Assembly (NCBI GenBank): GCA_019192545.1
Contig: JAHCMI010000070.1
Span: 1 to 50,871, forward strand
Reading direction: 5' to 3'
From: Rivularia sp. MS3
Lineage (GTDB): Bacteria; Cyanobacteriota; Cyanobacteriia; Cyanobacteriales; Nostocaceae
DNA length: 50,871 nucleotides
Positions within the stretch are counted from its first letter, which is position 1. Every line of letters starts with the position of its first letter. Below, piece after piece: positions 41,583-49,846 of the stretch. The notes beneath the pieces were generated by a model that saw nothing but the letters and a program-made list of their open reading frames with translations, was not told the DNA's origin and did not search any database. The translations under genes were made by a program, and so were the position numbers.

Positions 41583-42644
41583 ATGCCTAATCAAGAATCT
41601 GCTTTTTTGGAACATTTACTGAGAAAAAGACTTGACCGAGTACCACCAGAAATTATAAGAAGCTTTTTAGAAAAACAATCGGTAAATGTTGATTTAATTA
41701 AAACAAAAAAAGGATTGCTTGATAAATTACTTGGACATCAATCAATAATGAAAAAGAATGAAACCTTTAATCAAGATTTTGACATATTTATAAGAGATTA
41801 TGTTTTAAGTGCGGGAGTTTCTGAATACATTCTTCAAGTTCAAAATACTAATTTAGTTTTCCAATGGATAAAGAAATGGAAGAATAATACATTTTTTGGT
41901 CAAAAACACAAATTTCAAATCCATACTTCAAGAAAATTAGGAGAAGGATTTATCAAGTTCGATAAAGATGAAGAAGGAAATATTTCTAGTAGTCTTATTG
42001 ATGAAATAATACCAAACAAAAACTCAGATAATGAAGATACGATAATCTCACTTCCAAATAGTGTAATATTTCTTGTTGCATCAACATTAGATACAGTATA
42101 TGCGTTAGATGGATTAAGACAAGTAGAGTACCATCGGACATCTGAATTTGAAATAGTATTCCGTAAAAATTTAAGTTTAATAGAAATCCGAGGAGATTAT
42201 AAAGTTATTAAAGATTTTGTCACGACTGCTATTTTAGATAATGATAATCCGCTATCAATGGCAGCAAGTATATTTATTGGTGAAGAGGAAGACCTACAGA
42301 ATAGCTTAATTCGTATTTCTCGAAGACGTATAGGAATTGACGCACTCCGACAAACCTTAAACGGTTCGTTCTTAAACATTAGTTCAATCGTAGATGGAAG
42401 TAAAACCAATAAAATCAAAATATACTTAGATGAATTACAAAATTGGGATGAAGAAACTGAACCTTTGTTAAGAGAGTTAATCAAGAAAGTACAACCTACT
42501 CTTGATAAAGGTAGAATAGCGTTTAAGTATAAAAATAAAAAATATTCTTTTATGATTACAAAAACAGGAGGTCTTAGATTTTACGAGTACGTTTCTGAAG
42601 AAGTTGTTACATATCTCCTTTATTTTATCAACCGAATAGCTTAA
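41583..42644 (+). CDS. Large hypothetical protein of a nuclease cassette
   Basis: This 353-aa protein (MPNQESAFLEHLLRKRLDRV...) has no recognised domain. The N-terminal half is helical and basic, and the middle (IISLPNSVIFLVASTLDTVY, then HRTSEFEIVFRKNLSLIEIRGD) looks like a beta-rich fold that could bind a ligand or nucleic acid. It is not a nuclease by any motif I see. It precedes, with 12 bases between, a small HTH/zinc-ribbon protein and, further on, a PD-(D/E)XK nuclease on the same strand, so it is likely a sensor or structural partner. Codon use is very AT-rich, like its two neighbours and unlike the R-M genes. Confidence 0.6.
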   Translation: MPNQESAFLEHLLRKRLDRVPPEIIRSFLEKQSVNVDLIKTKKGLLDKLLGHQSIMKKNETFNQDFDIFIRDYVLSAGVSEYILQVQNTNLVFQWIKKWKNNTFFGQKHKFQIHTSRKLGEGFIKFDKDEEGNISSSLIDEIIPNKNSDNEDTIISLPNSVIFLVASTLDTVYALDGLRQVEYHRTSEFEIVFRKNLSLIEIRGDYKVIKDFVTTAILDNDNPLSMAASIFIGEEEDLQNSLIRISRRRIGIDALRQTLNGSFLNISSIVDGSKTNKIKIYLDELQNWDEETEPLLRELIKKVQPTLDKGRIAFKYKNKKYSFMITKTGGLRFYEYVSEEVVTYLLYFINRIA

Positions 42645-42656
42645 AGGATATAAGCT

Positions 42657-42941
42657 ATGTCTAACCAAACACAAGAGTGTATTGAAGAGTATATTAAAAC
42701 TAATTACAAAGGTGGCTTAATAGGAATATCCAAACTAACTGAACTTTGTAATCAACCCGCTTGGGAAATATACTCTATTTTAAAAAAATTAGAATCTCAG
42801 GAAAAACTTAAAATTATAACAAGATATTTTTGTCCAGAAATACACCGTATACCAGATGAAAAAGTTCCATTTTGTCCTGAATGCGATTTAAAATATGCAG
42901 ATAGTGACATTATCACCGTAGTTTATATTGAGCCAATTTAG
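42657..42941 (+). CDS. Small winged-helix/zinc-ribbon-like protein
   Basis: In this 94-aa protein, residues 1-55 read as a small HTH (LIGISKLTELCNQPAWEIYSIL, with KKLESQEKLKII in a wing), and residues 56-90 carry Cys59, His63, Cys73 and Cys76 (YFCPEIH, then FCPEC), a plausible zinc site. It sits between the 353-aa protein and the nuclease with short gaps (12 and 31 bases). DNA or RNA binding within the same system is the natural inference. No family name is known to me. Confidence 0.6.
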   Translation: MSNQTQECIEEYIKTNYKGGLIGISKLTELCNQPAWEIYSILKKLESQEKLKIITRYFCPEIHRIPDEKVPFCPECDLKYADSDIITVVYIEPI

Positions 42942-42972
42942 ATTTATGCATAGCAAAAATAATTAAGACAAT

Positions 42973-43668
42973 ATGAATTCGGATAAAAAAGATATTTTTA
43001 TCAACGACTTAAAAAATTTTGTTAGCCGTCAGCAAGCGATTAATTTATCTTTAAAAGATTCTATTAATTGTTGCAATATGTTTGACAGCGAAAATATGTA
43101 TGATGAGGAAGAAAAGTTAATATTATTAGTTTTATCAAAAAACAGTAAAAATACAACTCAACAAGGTGATTCATTAGAAACATTAATGAAATCACTATTT
43201 CGACGAGTTAAATTTATCGATGACGTACAAATAACTAATCGAGACTTACCTATAGGTCAAATAGACTTACAATTAACTCCAATTGACGATATTGCGTACA
43301 AAGTATTAGGTTTAATTAATGAGGAACCATGTGGTTTAATAGGAGAATGTAAAAATTATAAGTCTAGCAACAAAGTAGAAAGAGAAGAAATCGAAAAAAC
43401 TTGTTGGAGAGCTTGTAAATCAGGTTCGCTCAGTTTTTTTATTGCACCGAATTTTACATCAGGAGCATTAAAAGAAGTAGAGGAATTTAATCAATATAAA
43501 GCAGATATTTGTAAAAAACACTGTGGTATTTTTATTGTGCCTATAAATTTAGAGATGATACAGGCTGTTATCAGTCATAAAATTAATTTTTGTTATTTTA
43601 TTAAATGGGCTATTCATCGCTCAAAAAGTCATAATATCACCCCTCATTTGCGAGCCTTTAAGAATTAA
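42973..43668 (+). CDS. PD-(D/E)XK restriction-like nuclease
   Basis: The 231-aa protein has a helix with Glu69 (SLETLMKSLF), then Asp98 (IGQIDLQL) and Glu125-Cys-Lys127 (GLIGECKNYK), the classical G-(Q/x)-x-D and E-x-K arrangement of restriction-endonuclease-like folds such as Mrr_cat. It would cleave DNA. It ends the three-gene cassette (41583-43668). The upstream two proteins have no known roles, so the cassette is a candidate defence system in which the nuclease is the effector. A large hairpin follows its stop. Confidence 0.75.
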   Translation: MNSDKKDIFINDLKNFVSRQQAINLSLKDSINCCNMFDSENMYDEEEKLILLVLSKNSKNTTQQGDSLETLMKSLFRRVKFIDDVQITNRDLPIGQIDLQLTPIDDIAYKVLGLINEEPCGLIGECKNYKSSNKVEREEIEKTCWRACKSGSLSFFIAPNFTSGALKEVEEFNQYKADICKKHCGIFIVPINLEMIQAVISHKINFCYFIKWAIHRSKSHNITPHLRAFKN

Positions 43669-43717
43669 GTTTTGGAGAATTACAGTCATCACTTCATTAA
43701 TCCTTATGGCTATTCAG

Positions 43718-43845
43718 CAACTGGGAAAGATTAGGCGGCGAGAGCGGAGTGTCGGGTGCGGGCTGCGACAATAATTGGTTTTTTTTTAATACGTATGATA
43801 GCCCGTACCCGATACCGCCTAATCTAGCGCAGCGGTTCCCAGTTG
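43718..43845. repeat. Large composite inverted repeat between convergent genes
   Basis: Three arm pairs nest in order: CAACTGGGA (43718-43726)/TCCCAGTTG (43837-43845), AGATTAGGCGG (43728-43738)/CCGCCTAATCT (43815-43825) and TCGGGTGCGGGCT (43752-43764)/AGCCCGTACCCGA (43800-43812, one mismatch). Together they would fold a roughly 128-nt hairpin with a T-rich loop. It separates the plus-strand nuclease from the minus-strand TPR-like gene. It may be a bidirectional terminator or a non-autonomous palindromic element; its higher G+C content than its surroundings favours the latter. Confidence 0.7.
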
Positions 43846-43877
43846 CCTCCCGACGCTCGATGAAAACGCACTCCTTC

Positions 43878-44333
43878 CTACATTGGGAAAACCCAATTAT
43901 AAGAAGCACTTCCTTGATTAACCATTTGTTCCACTTTCTCCAACTTCTGGACTGTTAATTCATCATCTTTCTGCTTGTAAAGTCTCTTCGCTCGTCTAAG
44001 ATGATTCATCCCTGCGGCTTTATCACTGGTATTTTTATTGACACTCCACCTCTTCAATTTGATTTCCGCCAACCTCATATGAGCATCAGCTGAATTGGGA
44101 TTACTCCCCAGAATTTGTTTTATCAGTGCTTCCGCTTCTTGTGGCTTGCTTCTACTCTTACTTTTAGCGACTTTGAGCAGTTTATATTCTGCAATATTGC
44201 GTGTTTTTTGGTCTGGAGATTGTAAATTAAGTATTAGTTTATCGGTTTGTGCTTGTCTTTCTTGTGGGGCTTCAAAAAACTGTCCCATCAATAACCCACC
44301 AATACAAGCGCCCAAAAATAGTTTACGTAACAT
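43878..44333 (-). CDS. Small membrane-targeted TPR-like protein
   Basis: The 151-aa protein has an N-terminal hydrophobic signal or anchor (MLRKLFLGACIGGLLMGQFF) and then helical repeats; LGSNPNSADAHMRLAEIKL fits a TPR unit. It is the last gene of the mobilization block, eight bases after the coupling-ATPase gene on the same strand. A periplasmic or membrane adaptor in the transfer apparatus is possible; no specific homolog is recognised. Confidence 0.6.
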   Translation of the reverse strand: MLRKLFLGACIGGLLMGQFFEAPQERQAQTDKLILNLQSPDQKTRNIAEYKLLKVAKSKSRSKPQEAEALIKQILGSNPNSADAHMRLAEIKLKRWSVNKNTSDKAAGMNHLRRAKRLYKQKDDELTVQKLEKVEQMVNQGSASYNWVFPM

Positions 44334-44341
44334 GACTTATA

Positions 44342-45916
44342 TTATTGTTTTATTGGTATAAATCTTGGTATATCGCTTGAATAGGATTTGGGTGTAACCT
44401 TTACCTTGGCAGGAGATGAACCATCTGCTATTACTAAATATCCTTCTAAGGATGGGAGATTTTGCAATTCTGAGGGCAATACTGCTGCGGTTTCTCGGAT
44501 TTGCTGACTTTTACTAGAACTGCTGCCGTTATCTTGGTAGGTTTTGGATTGGGTAATATCAATTCGCTCCTGTATACCAATCATTTTGGAAAATTCTTCT
44601 GCTGTAGCACTATCTCTAATATTGAGTATGAGTTTGGTGGCTAAACCCTGGAGGATAATTCTGCTTCCCTTCTCCCCATAAATCTCTTCAATTTGGGCTG
44701 TAGTTTGGGAGCCAATGAAAGCACTACCGCCAAATTTACGGCTTTCTGATAGGAGTCTGGGTAAGCTTTTTAATTGACTTAAAGCTCCCAATTCATCAAT
44801 CACCACGGCGGTTTTAAGTTGTCTGCGTTCGTTTGCAAGTAATCCCCTGAGCATTAGCTCAAATGCAGTTGTTATCAGTGGTTTAAAGGTTTCTGCATCG
44901 TCTTCAAACAGCGATAGAAATATCCAGCGTTCGTCATCGGTTCTACCCCAATGACTAAAACTAAATTCAGGTGGTGCGGGACATTGAGCTAAAGATTGAT
45001 AAAACCGCATTTGATTGGCAGCTGTAGCAAGTACGCTACCTGCGGTATTACCAGATTCACCTTCAAAATATCGCTTGGATACCGTACCAGCTAAGAAATC
45101 CTTTAGTTGATCTAACGAAAAACTGGTTAGTACTTCCCAAACTTCTGCATTGGAATAGGTGCGCGAATATATATCAGCAATCAAATTTTTAGCAGCATCG
45201 CTAAAAAACCGTTCTTTGGGGTCATTAGGGATTAATCCAGCCGCAATAGTGTTAAACTGTGCGTCTTCCGAGCAATGACTCCAGCCAATAGTCCGGTTAT
45301 CTTTGGGGTTGAAAATTAAATCATCTTCTCGGTACAGCTTTTCCATCAATTCCCCGTTCCTATCTAACACCATTACTCGCCAATCCGGACGTTGACGCAA
45401 TGCGTGGAGAATTTGCAGTATTGATTGACTTTTACCGGAACCGGGAGAACCAAAAAAACCGAATGACAGGTTTTCCAAATAGTTGGGTAGTACAACTCCT
45501 CCTATCTCAAGTTTTGGTGTGATGGGTTGTTGATTAAATTGTATTAGTTTGTCGGCATCTTTATGGTTCAATTGCCGTTGTAACTGTTTGGGATTAACGA
45601 GTGTGGTTCCTCGGAGAATTTTATTAGATAAACCGTTGGGGAATAATGCAAAACCTGCACCTAAAATTAAATTAATTCGCCACAAACCACCCCATCCCAT
45701 AAGCGCAGTTAATCCGAGAAAGATAATTGCAATTGCTGCGGTTGTAAGAATGGGAAATTTTTCTTTTTTGGGCAACCACCAAATGGTAATTAATAGCAGA
45801 GGGAATAGCGGACCAAGGAATTTAGCTACATTGTAGGAGATGATTCCCAATGCTAAACCAAAACCAACAATCATTATTCCAGCAGGGTTAATAGACTCGT
45901 TTGATTTATCAAACAT
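44342..45916 (-). CDS. Type IV coupling-protein-like ATPase (TraD/VirD4 type)
   Basis: This 524-aa protein has N-terminal hydrophobic segments at about 10-30, 33-48 and 57-95, then a motor domain with Walker A GSPGSGKS (156-163) and Walker B VVIDELG (Asp374/Glu375). RKFGGSAFIGSQTTAQIEEIYG downstream is the typical coupling-protein motif III-like region. Such hexameric pumps bring the relaxase-DNA complex to a secretion channel. The gene lies in the same minus-strand block as relaxase and MobC. No full set of type IV secretion genes is visible in the window, so the plasmid is at least mobilizable; self-transfer is not shown. Its N-terminal part differs from that of the second membrane ATPase at 10470. 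Confidence 0.85.
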   Translation of the reverse strand: MFDKSNESINPAGIMIVGFGLALGIISYNVAKFLGPLFPLLLITIWWLPKKEKFPILTTAAIAIIFLGLTALMGWGGLWRINLILGAGFALFPNGLSNKILRGTTLVNPKQLQRQLNHKDADKLIQFNQQPITPKLEIGGVVLPNYLENLSFGFFGSPGSGKSQSILQILHALRQRPDWRVMVLDRNGELMEKLYREDDLIFNPKDNRTIGWSHCSEDAQFNTIAAGLIPNDPKERFFSDAAKNLIADIYSRTYSNAEVWEVLTSFSLDQLKDFLAGTVSKRYFEGESGNTAGSVLATAANQMRFYQSLAQCPAPPEFSFSHWGRTDDERWIFLSLFEDDAETFKPLITTAFELMLRGLLANERRQLKTAVVIDELGALSQLKSLPRLLSESRKFGGSAFIGSQTTAQIEEIYGEKGSRIILQGLATKLILNIRDSATAEEFSKMIGIQERIDITQSKTYQDNGSSSSKSQQIRETAAVLPSELQNLPSLEGYLVIADGSSPAKVKVTPKSYSSDIPRFIPIKQ

Positions 45917-46013
45917 TCTTACCTCAGCTTTTATGAAGTTAATGGTTAAAGCGTTTTCATGTCCCTTTTTTAATTAATCTCGTTACTCTTTCTCCGTAGA
46001 ATGAGCATCAACA

Positions 46014-46958
46014 TTATCTACTTCTTTCTCTAAAATTTCTGTCCCTAAAATGTTGCTGTTGAAATTCACCTGGGCTTGGTTGCTGGTTGATTCCATATTG
46101 TGAGCGAATTGCTTTTAATCTTTCATCCAGTGAGAAATTAGCCCAATTCTGTTGCTGTGGGGAGGAAGAAAGTGGGATATTTGATTGGTTTGGAATAGTT
46201 TTATTTTGAATATCTTGGTATGCTTCTGATGTCGGTTCCGTTGGTATTTTTGGTGCTGGTTGTATTGGTTCTTTCTTATCGGATAGTTTATCAATTACGT
46301 AATTCCAATCTACTCCCATTTCTCCCATCATATAAATACTACTGGGAGTAATTCTTTCTGCTCCGTCTCCACCAAATGAAGATGCACCTTTGAGGTAGTA
46401 ATCGGTGGAAACATAACCGAATTCTTTATCTAAATAAATTTGGTTATTGTTTGGTTGTTTATTGTTGTCTTGGCTGGTTCTAAAGGTACTATTTTCTGGT
46501 TGTAAATCTGCTTGTTGTTGGAGTTGTAAATCTTCTTGATATTGAATATGTTGTTGATTTCGTAATTGTAATGATTCTTGTTCTACTTCCTCTACTTTCT
46601 TTACTTCTTCTTCTACTTTTATCTCTGTTTCAAAGGAGCGTTGCGGATAGGCATATCTATGACTTATATTTACCTCTCCGTTTTGATATCTGAATACTTC
46701 TTCTGTGCCTGGGATGTAAATAGAGCATTCTATTAAATCTTTGGATGCTTCTGGATTAAAAACAGCTTCTTCTAGCTTATCCAATTCTTCTGGTTTAATC
46801 TGGTCAATATCTATCTTTCCTTCAACATCTTGAAGGAAGACAATATTACTATCCATTTTTATTGTTAATCCTGCTTGTTTTACGCCGCTATGGACGGTAA
46901 ATTCATCAACAATGCGATTCAATCTTTCTTGCTGTTCTTTATTTAAATACTGTGACAT
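46014..46958 (-). CDS. Mobilization-block accessory protein of unknown function
   Basis: This 314-aa protein starts at ATG 46958 (MSQYLNKEQQERLNRIVDEF); a TTG two codons upstream is less likely. The N-terminal 110 residues look folded (LTIKMDSNIVFLQDVEGKI, then ECSIYIPGTEEVFRYQNGEV), followed by Gln/Glu-rich low-complexity sequence and a C-terminal half with GYVSTDYYLKGASSFGGDGA and DERLKAIRSQYGI. No family is recognised. It lies between relaxase (beyond the IS) and coupling ATPase, so it is probably a transfer accessory that links these. The IS at 47109 separates it from its likely original promoter or operon partner. Confidence 0.55.
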   Translation of the reverse strand: MSQYLNKEQQERLNRIVDEFTVHSGVKQAGLTIKMDSNIVFLQDVEGKIDIDQIKPEELDKLEEAVFNPEASKDLIECSIYIPGTEEVFRYQNGEVNISHRYAYPQRSFETEIKVEEEVKKVEEVEQESLQLRNQQHIQYQEDLQLQQQADLQPENSTFRTSQDNNKQPNNNQIYLDKEFGYVSTDYYLKGASSFGGDGAERITPSSIYMMGEMGVDWNYVIDKLSDKKEPIQPAPKIPTEPTSEAYQDIQNKTIPNQSNIPLSSSPQQQNWANFSLDERLKAIRSQYGINQQPSPGEFQQQHFRDRNFRERSR

Positions 46959-47108
46959 ATTCAATGACTAATTATGTGTACAATAAATGGTTGATAAATT
47001 GATGATACAATTCTATTTTTATTGCTGTTATCTATCCCAAAAAATGCGATATGTTTAAAAAACTACTTTTGTATAAAATGAATGGTTTATTAATCTACGA
47101 TACTAATT

Positions 47109-48357
47109 CAGGACTTACGCAACTGGCACATTGCGATCGCCAAACGCCAGTAATTTAGTACTACTAACGATAATCTCTGAAATCAGCCATTTTCATAATT
47201 ATTAACAGTAATTAACCATATTTTTGTTATCTTTCAAGTTTCATGAGAAGATGATTATTGGGTGCATCAGTAAATTTGTTAGCAATGAGATTTACTAAAC
47301 TTGATTATTGCCAATACTTATTAAGTAGTCAAATTAATTATACTATTACAAACTTAGCAGAACATTTAGAGCAAATAAGTCATGATACAATAAATCGCTA
47401 TCTTAAGAATGAAAAACTAACTCCACGTTTACTGTGGGATAATGTTAAAGATTTAATAGTTGTTGACCAAGATGCCTACATTATATTTGATGATACGGTT
47501 ATAGATAAAAGATTTTCGGAAGAAATCGAAATAGTCAGAAAACAATATAGTGGAAATGAGCATGGAGTTGTTAAAGGGATTGGAATAGTCAGTTGTATAT
47601 ATGTTAATCCTAAAACACTTAATTTTTGGGTAATAGATTATAGGATTTTTAATCCTGAAAATGATGGTTTGACTAAAATTGACCATGTAAAAAATATGCT
47701 CATAAGTCTTGTATATCAAAGGAATTTGCCTTTTGAGACAGTTCTAATGGATACATGGTATGCAGTCAATAAATTAATGCTCTATATCGATAGTTTAGAA
47801 AAAATTTATTATTGTCCTTTGAAAACTAATCGTTTAGTTGATGATAGTTTTGGTAAAGAAAAATATAAAAATATTAAATCTTTAGAGTGGAGTGATGAAG
47901 ATTTAGAAAGTGGTAAAATAATAAAAATTAAAGGGTTCCCTGCTAATAAAAAGGTGAAACTTTTCTGTGTTACTGTTTCTACCGACAGAACAGATTACGT
48001 CGCAACCAATGACTTATCTCAAAGTTCCATAGATGTTGCACAACAGGTGTGTAAAATCCGCTGGAAAATAGAGGAGTTTCATCGAGAAATAAAGCAGTTA
48101 ACTGGTATTGAATCATGCCAATGTCGTAAAGCTCGTCTTCAAAGAAATCATATTGCTTGCGCGATGTTAGTCTGGCTTAGACTTAAAAACTTAGCTTATA
48201 AAACGGGTGAAACTGTTTATAAAATCAAGCATAATTTACTTTCTAATTATCTAATTGAGCAACTAAAGCGTCCGGAAGTTGCTATGTCTATAGTTTAGTT
48301 TTTTAGGCGCTCGGTGCGCTTCGCGCACCATTGCTTGTGCCAATTGCGTAAGTCCTG
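47109..48357. mobile_element. Insertion sequence with 5-bp target duplication
   Basis: The ends CAGGACTTACGCAACTGGCA (47109 on) and its inverted copy ending at 48357 differ at one position in 22. The bases immediately outside, TAATT (47104-47108) and TAATT (48358-48362), are an exact 5-bp target duplication. It encodes one transposase. A hairpin GGTGCGC/GCGCACC lies inside its right end, probably a terminator. The insertion lies in the mobilization block between the accessory and relaxase genes and is recent enough to keep perfect duplication and near-perfect ends. Confidence 0.9.
47285..48298 (+). CDS. DDE transposase of the second IS
   Basis: This 337-aa protein starts at ATG 47285; a TTG at 47258 is the alternative. 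The acidic triad appears as YIIFDDTVID (Asp69/70), ETVLMDTWYA (Asp156) and RWKIEEFHREIKQLTGIE (Glu263 or Glu264). This is the DDE_Tnp_1/IS4-superfamily arrangement; the exact IS family (IS701- or IS4-like) is not certain. It is a different type from the transposase at 12302: shorter, with different ends. The reading frame is intact, so the element may be active. Confidence 0.85.
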   Translation: MRFTKLDYCQYLLSSQINYTITNLAEHLEQISHDTINRYLKNEKLTPRLLWDNVKDLIVVDQDAYIIFDDTVIDKRFSEEIEIVRKQYSGNEHGVVKGIGIVSCIYVNPKTLNFWVIDYRIFNPENDGLTKIDHVKNMLISLVYQRNLPFETVLMDTWYAVNKLMLYIDSLEKIYYCPLKTNRLVDDSFGKEKYKNIKSLEWSDEDLESGKIIKIKGFPANKKVKLFCVTVSTDRTDYVATNDLSQSSIDVAQQVCKIRWKIEEFHREIKQLTGIESCQCRKARLQRNHIACAMLVWLRLKNLAYKTGETVYKIKHNLLSNYLIEQLKRPEVAMSIV

Positions 48358-48537
48358 TAATTAATATTTATTGGAATTATCTTGAGAAAAATGTGACATA
48401 TTAAATAACTTATTACGTAGGAAGTAGATGGTTTATTTATAGTCAATAATTTGACAAGATTCTTCGCCCAAATGATTCAAACATTACGCACAATATGACG
48501 TATCCGCTTTATCTAAGCTATGTAATAAAAAATTTGG

Positions 48538-49458
48538 TCATCTTTCAATACCTTTCGACTTTTGTTTCTGTCTTTTTAATTCCTCTTCTTGTTGTTGGTG
48601 ATGAAGGAACATTTCAAGAGCTAAATTAGGATTAGATATTAGTTTTTTAATAGGTTCCGAATCTCGTTCTGGTTGATAATCTACTCCTCGATGTTTTTGC
48701 AGTCCATTGAACGTATAAGCAGCACCTAAATTAGTCCCGCTAAATGCTTGTTCATCAATGCAATATGAAATCCCTTTTGATTTACCAGTGCGAGTAAATC
48801 CTGCTCTAACTTCAATACCTTTTATCTGTAACCGAGCAATCATTAATGGTAATGTTGGTTTATCTAAAGTAGCTTTATTAATCGCTTGCTGTAACTTCTG
48901 TTTTATTGACTTTTCTGGTGGAGTTTGACGCTTACCCGATTCATATTCTTGTTGCTCTCTTTCAATACGTTTAACTTGTCCCGTGCTGACTGCTTTCTGC
49001 TGCTTTTCTCTGCTTTTTACCTGGAATAAACCATATTCTTTTTCAATTTCTCTTAGTACCTTTTCTGAGCGTAAATAATCCCAACCATCATGCACTACTT
49101 TTCCGGTATCTAATCTAATGCGACTAGCAACAATGTGAATGTGGTCATTGTCAGTATTTGAATGCCTGTAAATTGCATATTGATTGCAGTCAAAGCCCAT
49201 CTTTTCAAGATACTTTTGAGCAATTACTTTCCATAATTCTTTATCAATATAATCATCCGGTGCAGCAGAGAGAGAAACGTGATAAACTGCGCGTTCAACT
49301 CCTGGGTTTAGCTGTCTTGAAATTTTAAATTCTTTTGCTAATTCTCTAGCATTTTTACCAAACATATTCCCGCCAATTAATGTATCTTCTGAATCCTGTT
49401 CTATATAATCTAATAAACCCCTAAATCCTCTACCCTTCTTCTGCTTCCCAATCATCAA
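48538..49458 (-). CDS. mobA: Relaxase/mobilization nuclease (MobA/VirD2-type)
   Basis: The 306-aa relaxase has the PF03432 layout: KGRGFRGLLDYIEQD at the N-terminus (Tyr18 is a candidate nucleophile), VYHVSLS (His60), and the metal-binding HUH-like motif RHSNTDNDHIHIVASRI (His99, His106, His108). It nicks oriT and stays covalently attached to the transferred strand. Its start overlaps the MobC end by 29 bases, as in many mob operons. It probably recognises the palindromic region beyond mobC (49851-49921). The C-terminus is charged and unstructured and lacks a primase domain, so it is a minimal relaxase. Confidence 0.88.
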   Translation of the reverse strand: MMIGKQKKGRGFRGLLDYIEQDSEDTLIGGNMFGKNARELAKEFKISRQLNPGVERAVYHVSLSAAPDDYIDKELWKVIAQKYLEKMGFDCNQYAIYRHSNTDNDHIHIVASRIRLDTGKVVHDGWDYLRSEKVLREIEKEYGLFQVKSREKQQKAVSTGQVKRIEREQQEYESGKRQTPPEKSIKQKLQQAINKATLDKPTLPLMIARLQIKGIEVRAGFTRTGKSKGISYCIDEQAFSGTNLGAAYTFNGLQKHRGVDYQPERDSEPIKKLISNPNLALEMFLHHQQQEEELKRQKQKSKGIER

Positions 49459-49846
49459 CTGAATCCTCTTCTAATTCTTCTGAATCTTCGTCACAATCTA
49501 TAAGGGAGGTAAGTTGTCTTCCGACTTTATTAACTACGTCTAAAAGTTCATTTAATATTTGTGAATCAACTGGTGGTTGACAACCCATTTTTATAGCAGC
49601 ATTAGATGCTTTAGAAAGCTGATTTAGGTTGTTCCCAATTCGGCTTAATTCTTGATAAGTTTTAAGTGATATTTTGCTGATTCTTGTTGGTAATGGTTTA
49701 CCCAAAGTTAAGCGACGTATTAAAACACTTTGAGGTACACCAGCATCTCTTGCTTTCATGCGTAACCAATCCAGTTCCAAATCGCTTAATCGCACTTGAT
49801 AAATGTGTGTTCTTTTTGTGGCTTTGGATGTGCAACGACGTGGCAT
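49430..49846 (-). CDS. mobC: MobC-like relaxosome accessory protein
   Basis: This 138-aa protein resembles the MobC family: a basic N-terminus (MPRRCTSKATKRTHIYQVRL), an RHH/HTH-like segment (LSDLELDWLRMKARDAGVPQ), then RIGNNLNQLSKASNAAIKMG, the helix characteristic of MobC, and a very acidic tail. MobC proteins melt oriT DNA near the nick to help the relaxase. The gene is first in the mobilization block and is preceded by repeats that look like oriT. Confidence 0.85.
   Translation of the reverse strand: MPRRCTSKATKRTHIYQVRLSDLELDWLRMKARDAGVPQSVLIRRLTLGKPLPTRISKISLKTYQELSRIGNNLNQLSKASNAAIKMGCQPPVDSQILNELLDVVNKVGRQLTSLIDCDEDSEELEEDSVDDWEAEEG

Noticed and set aside
43718-43845. Retron or tRNA-like structure
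   Set aside because: No reverse transcriptase is nearby and the fold is a simple nested hairpin.
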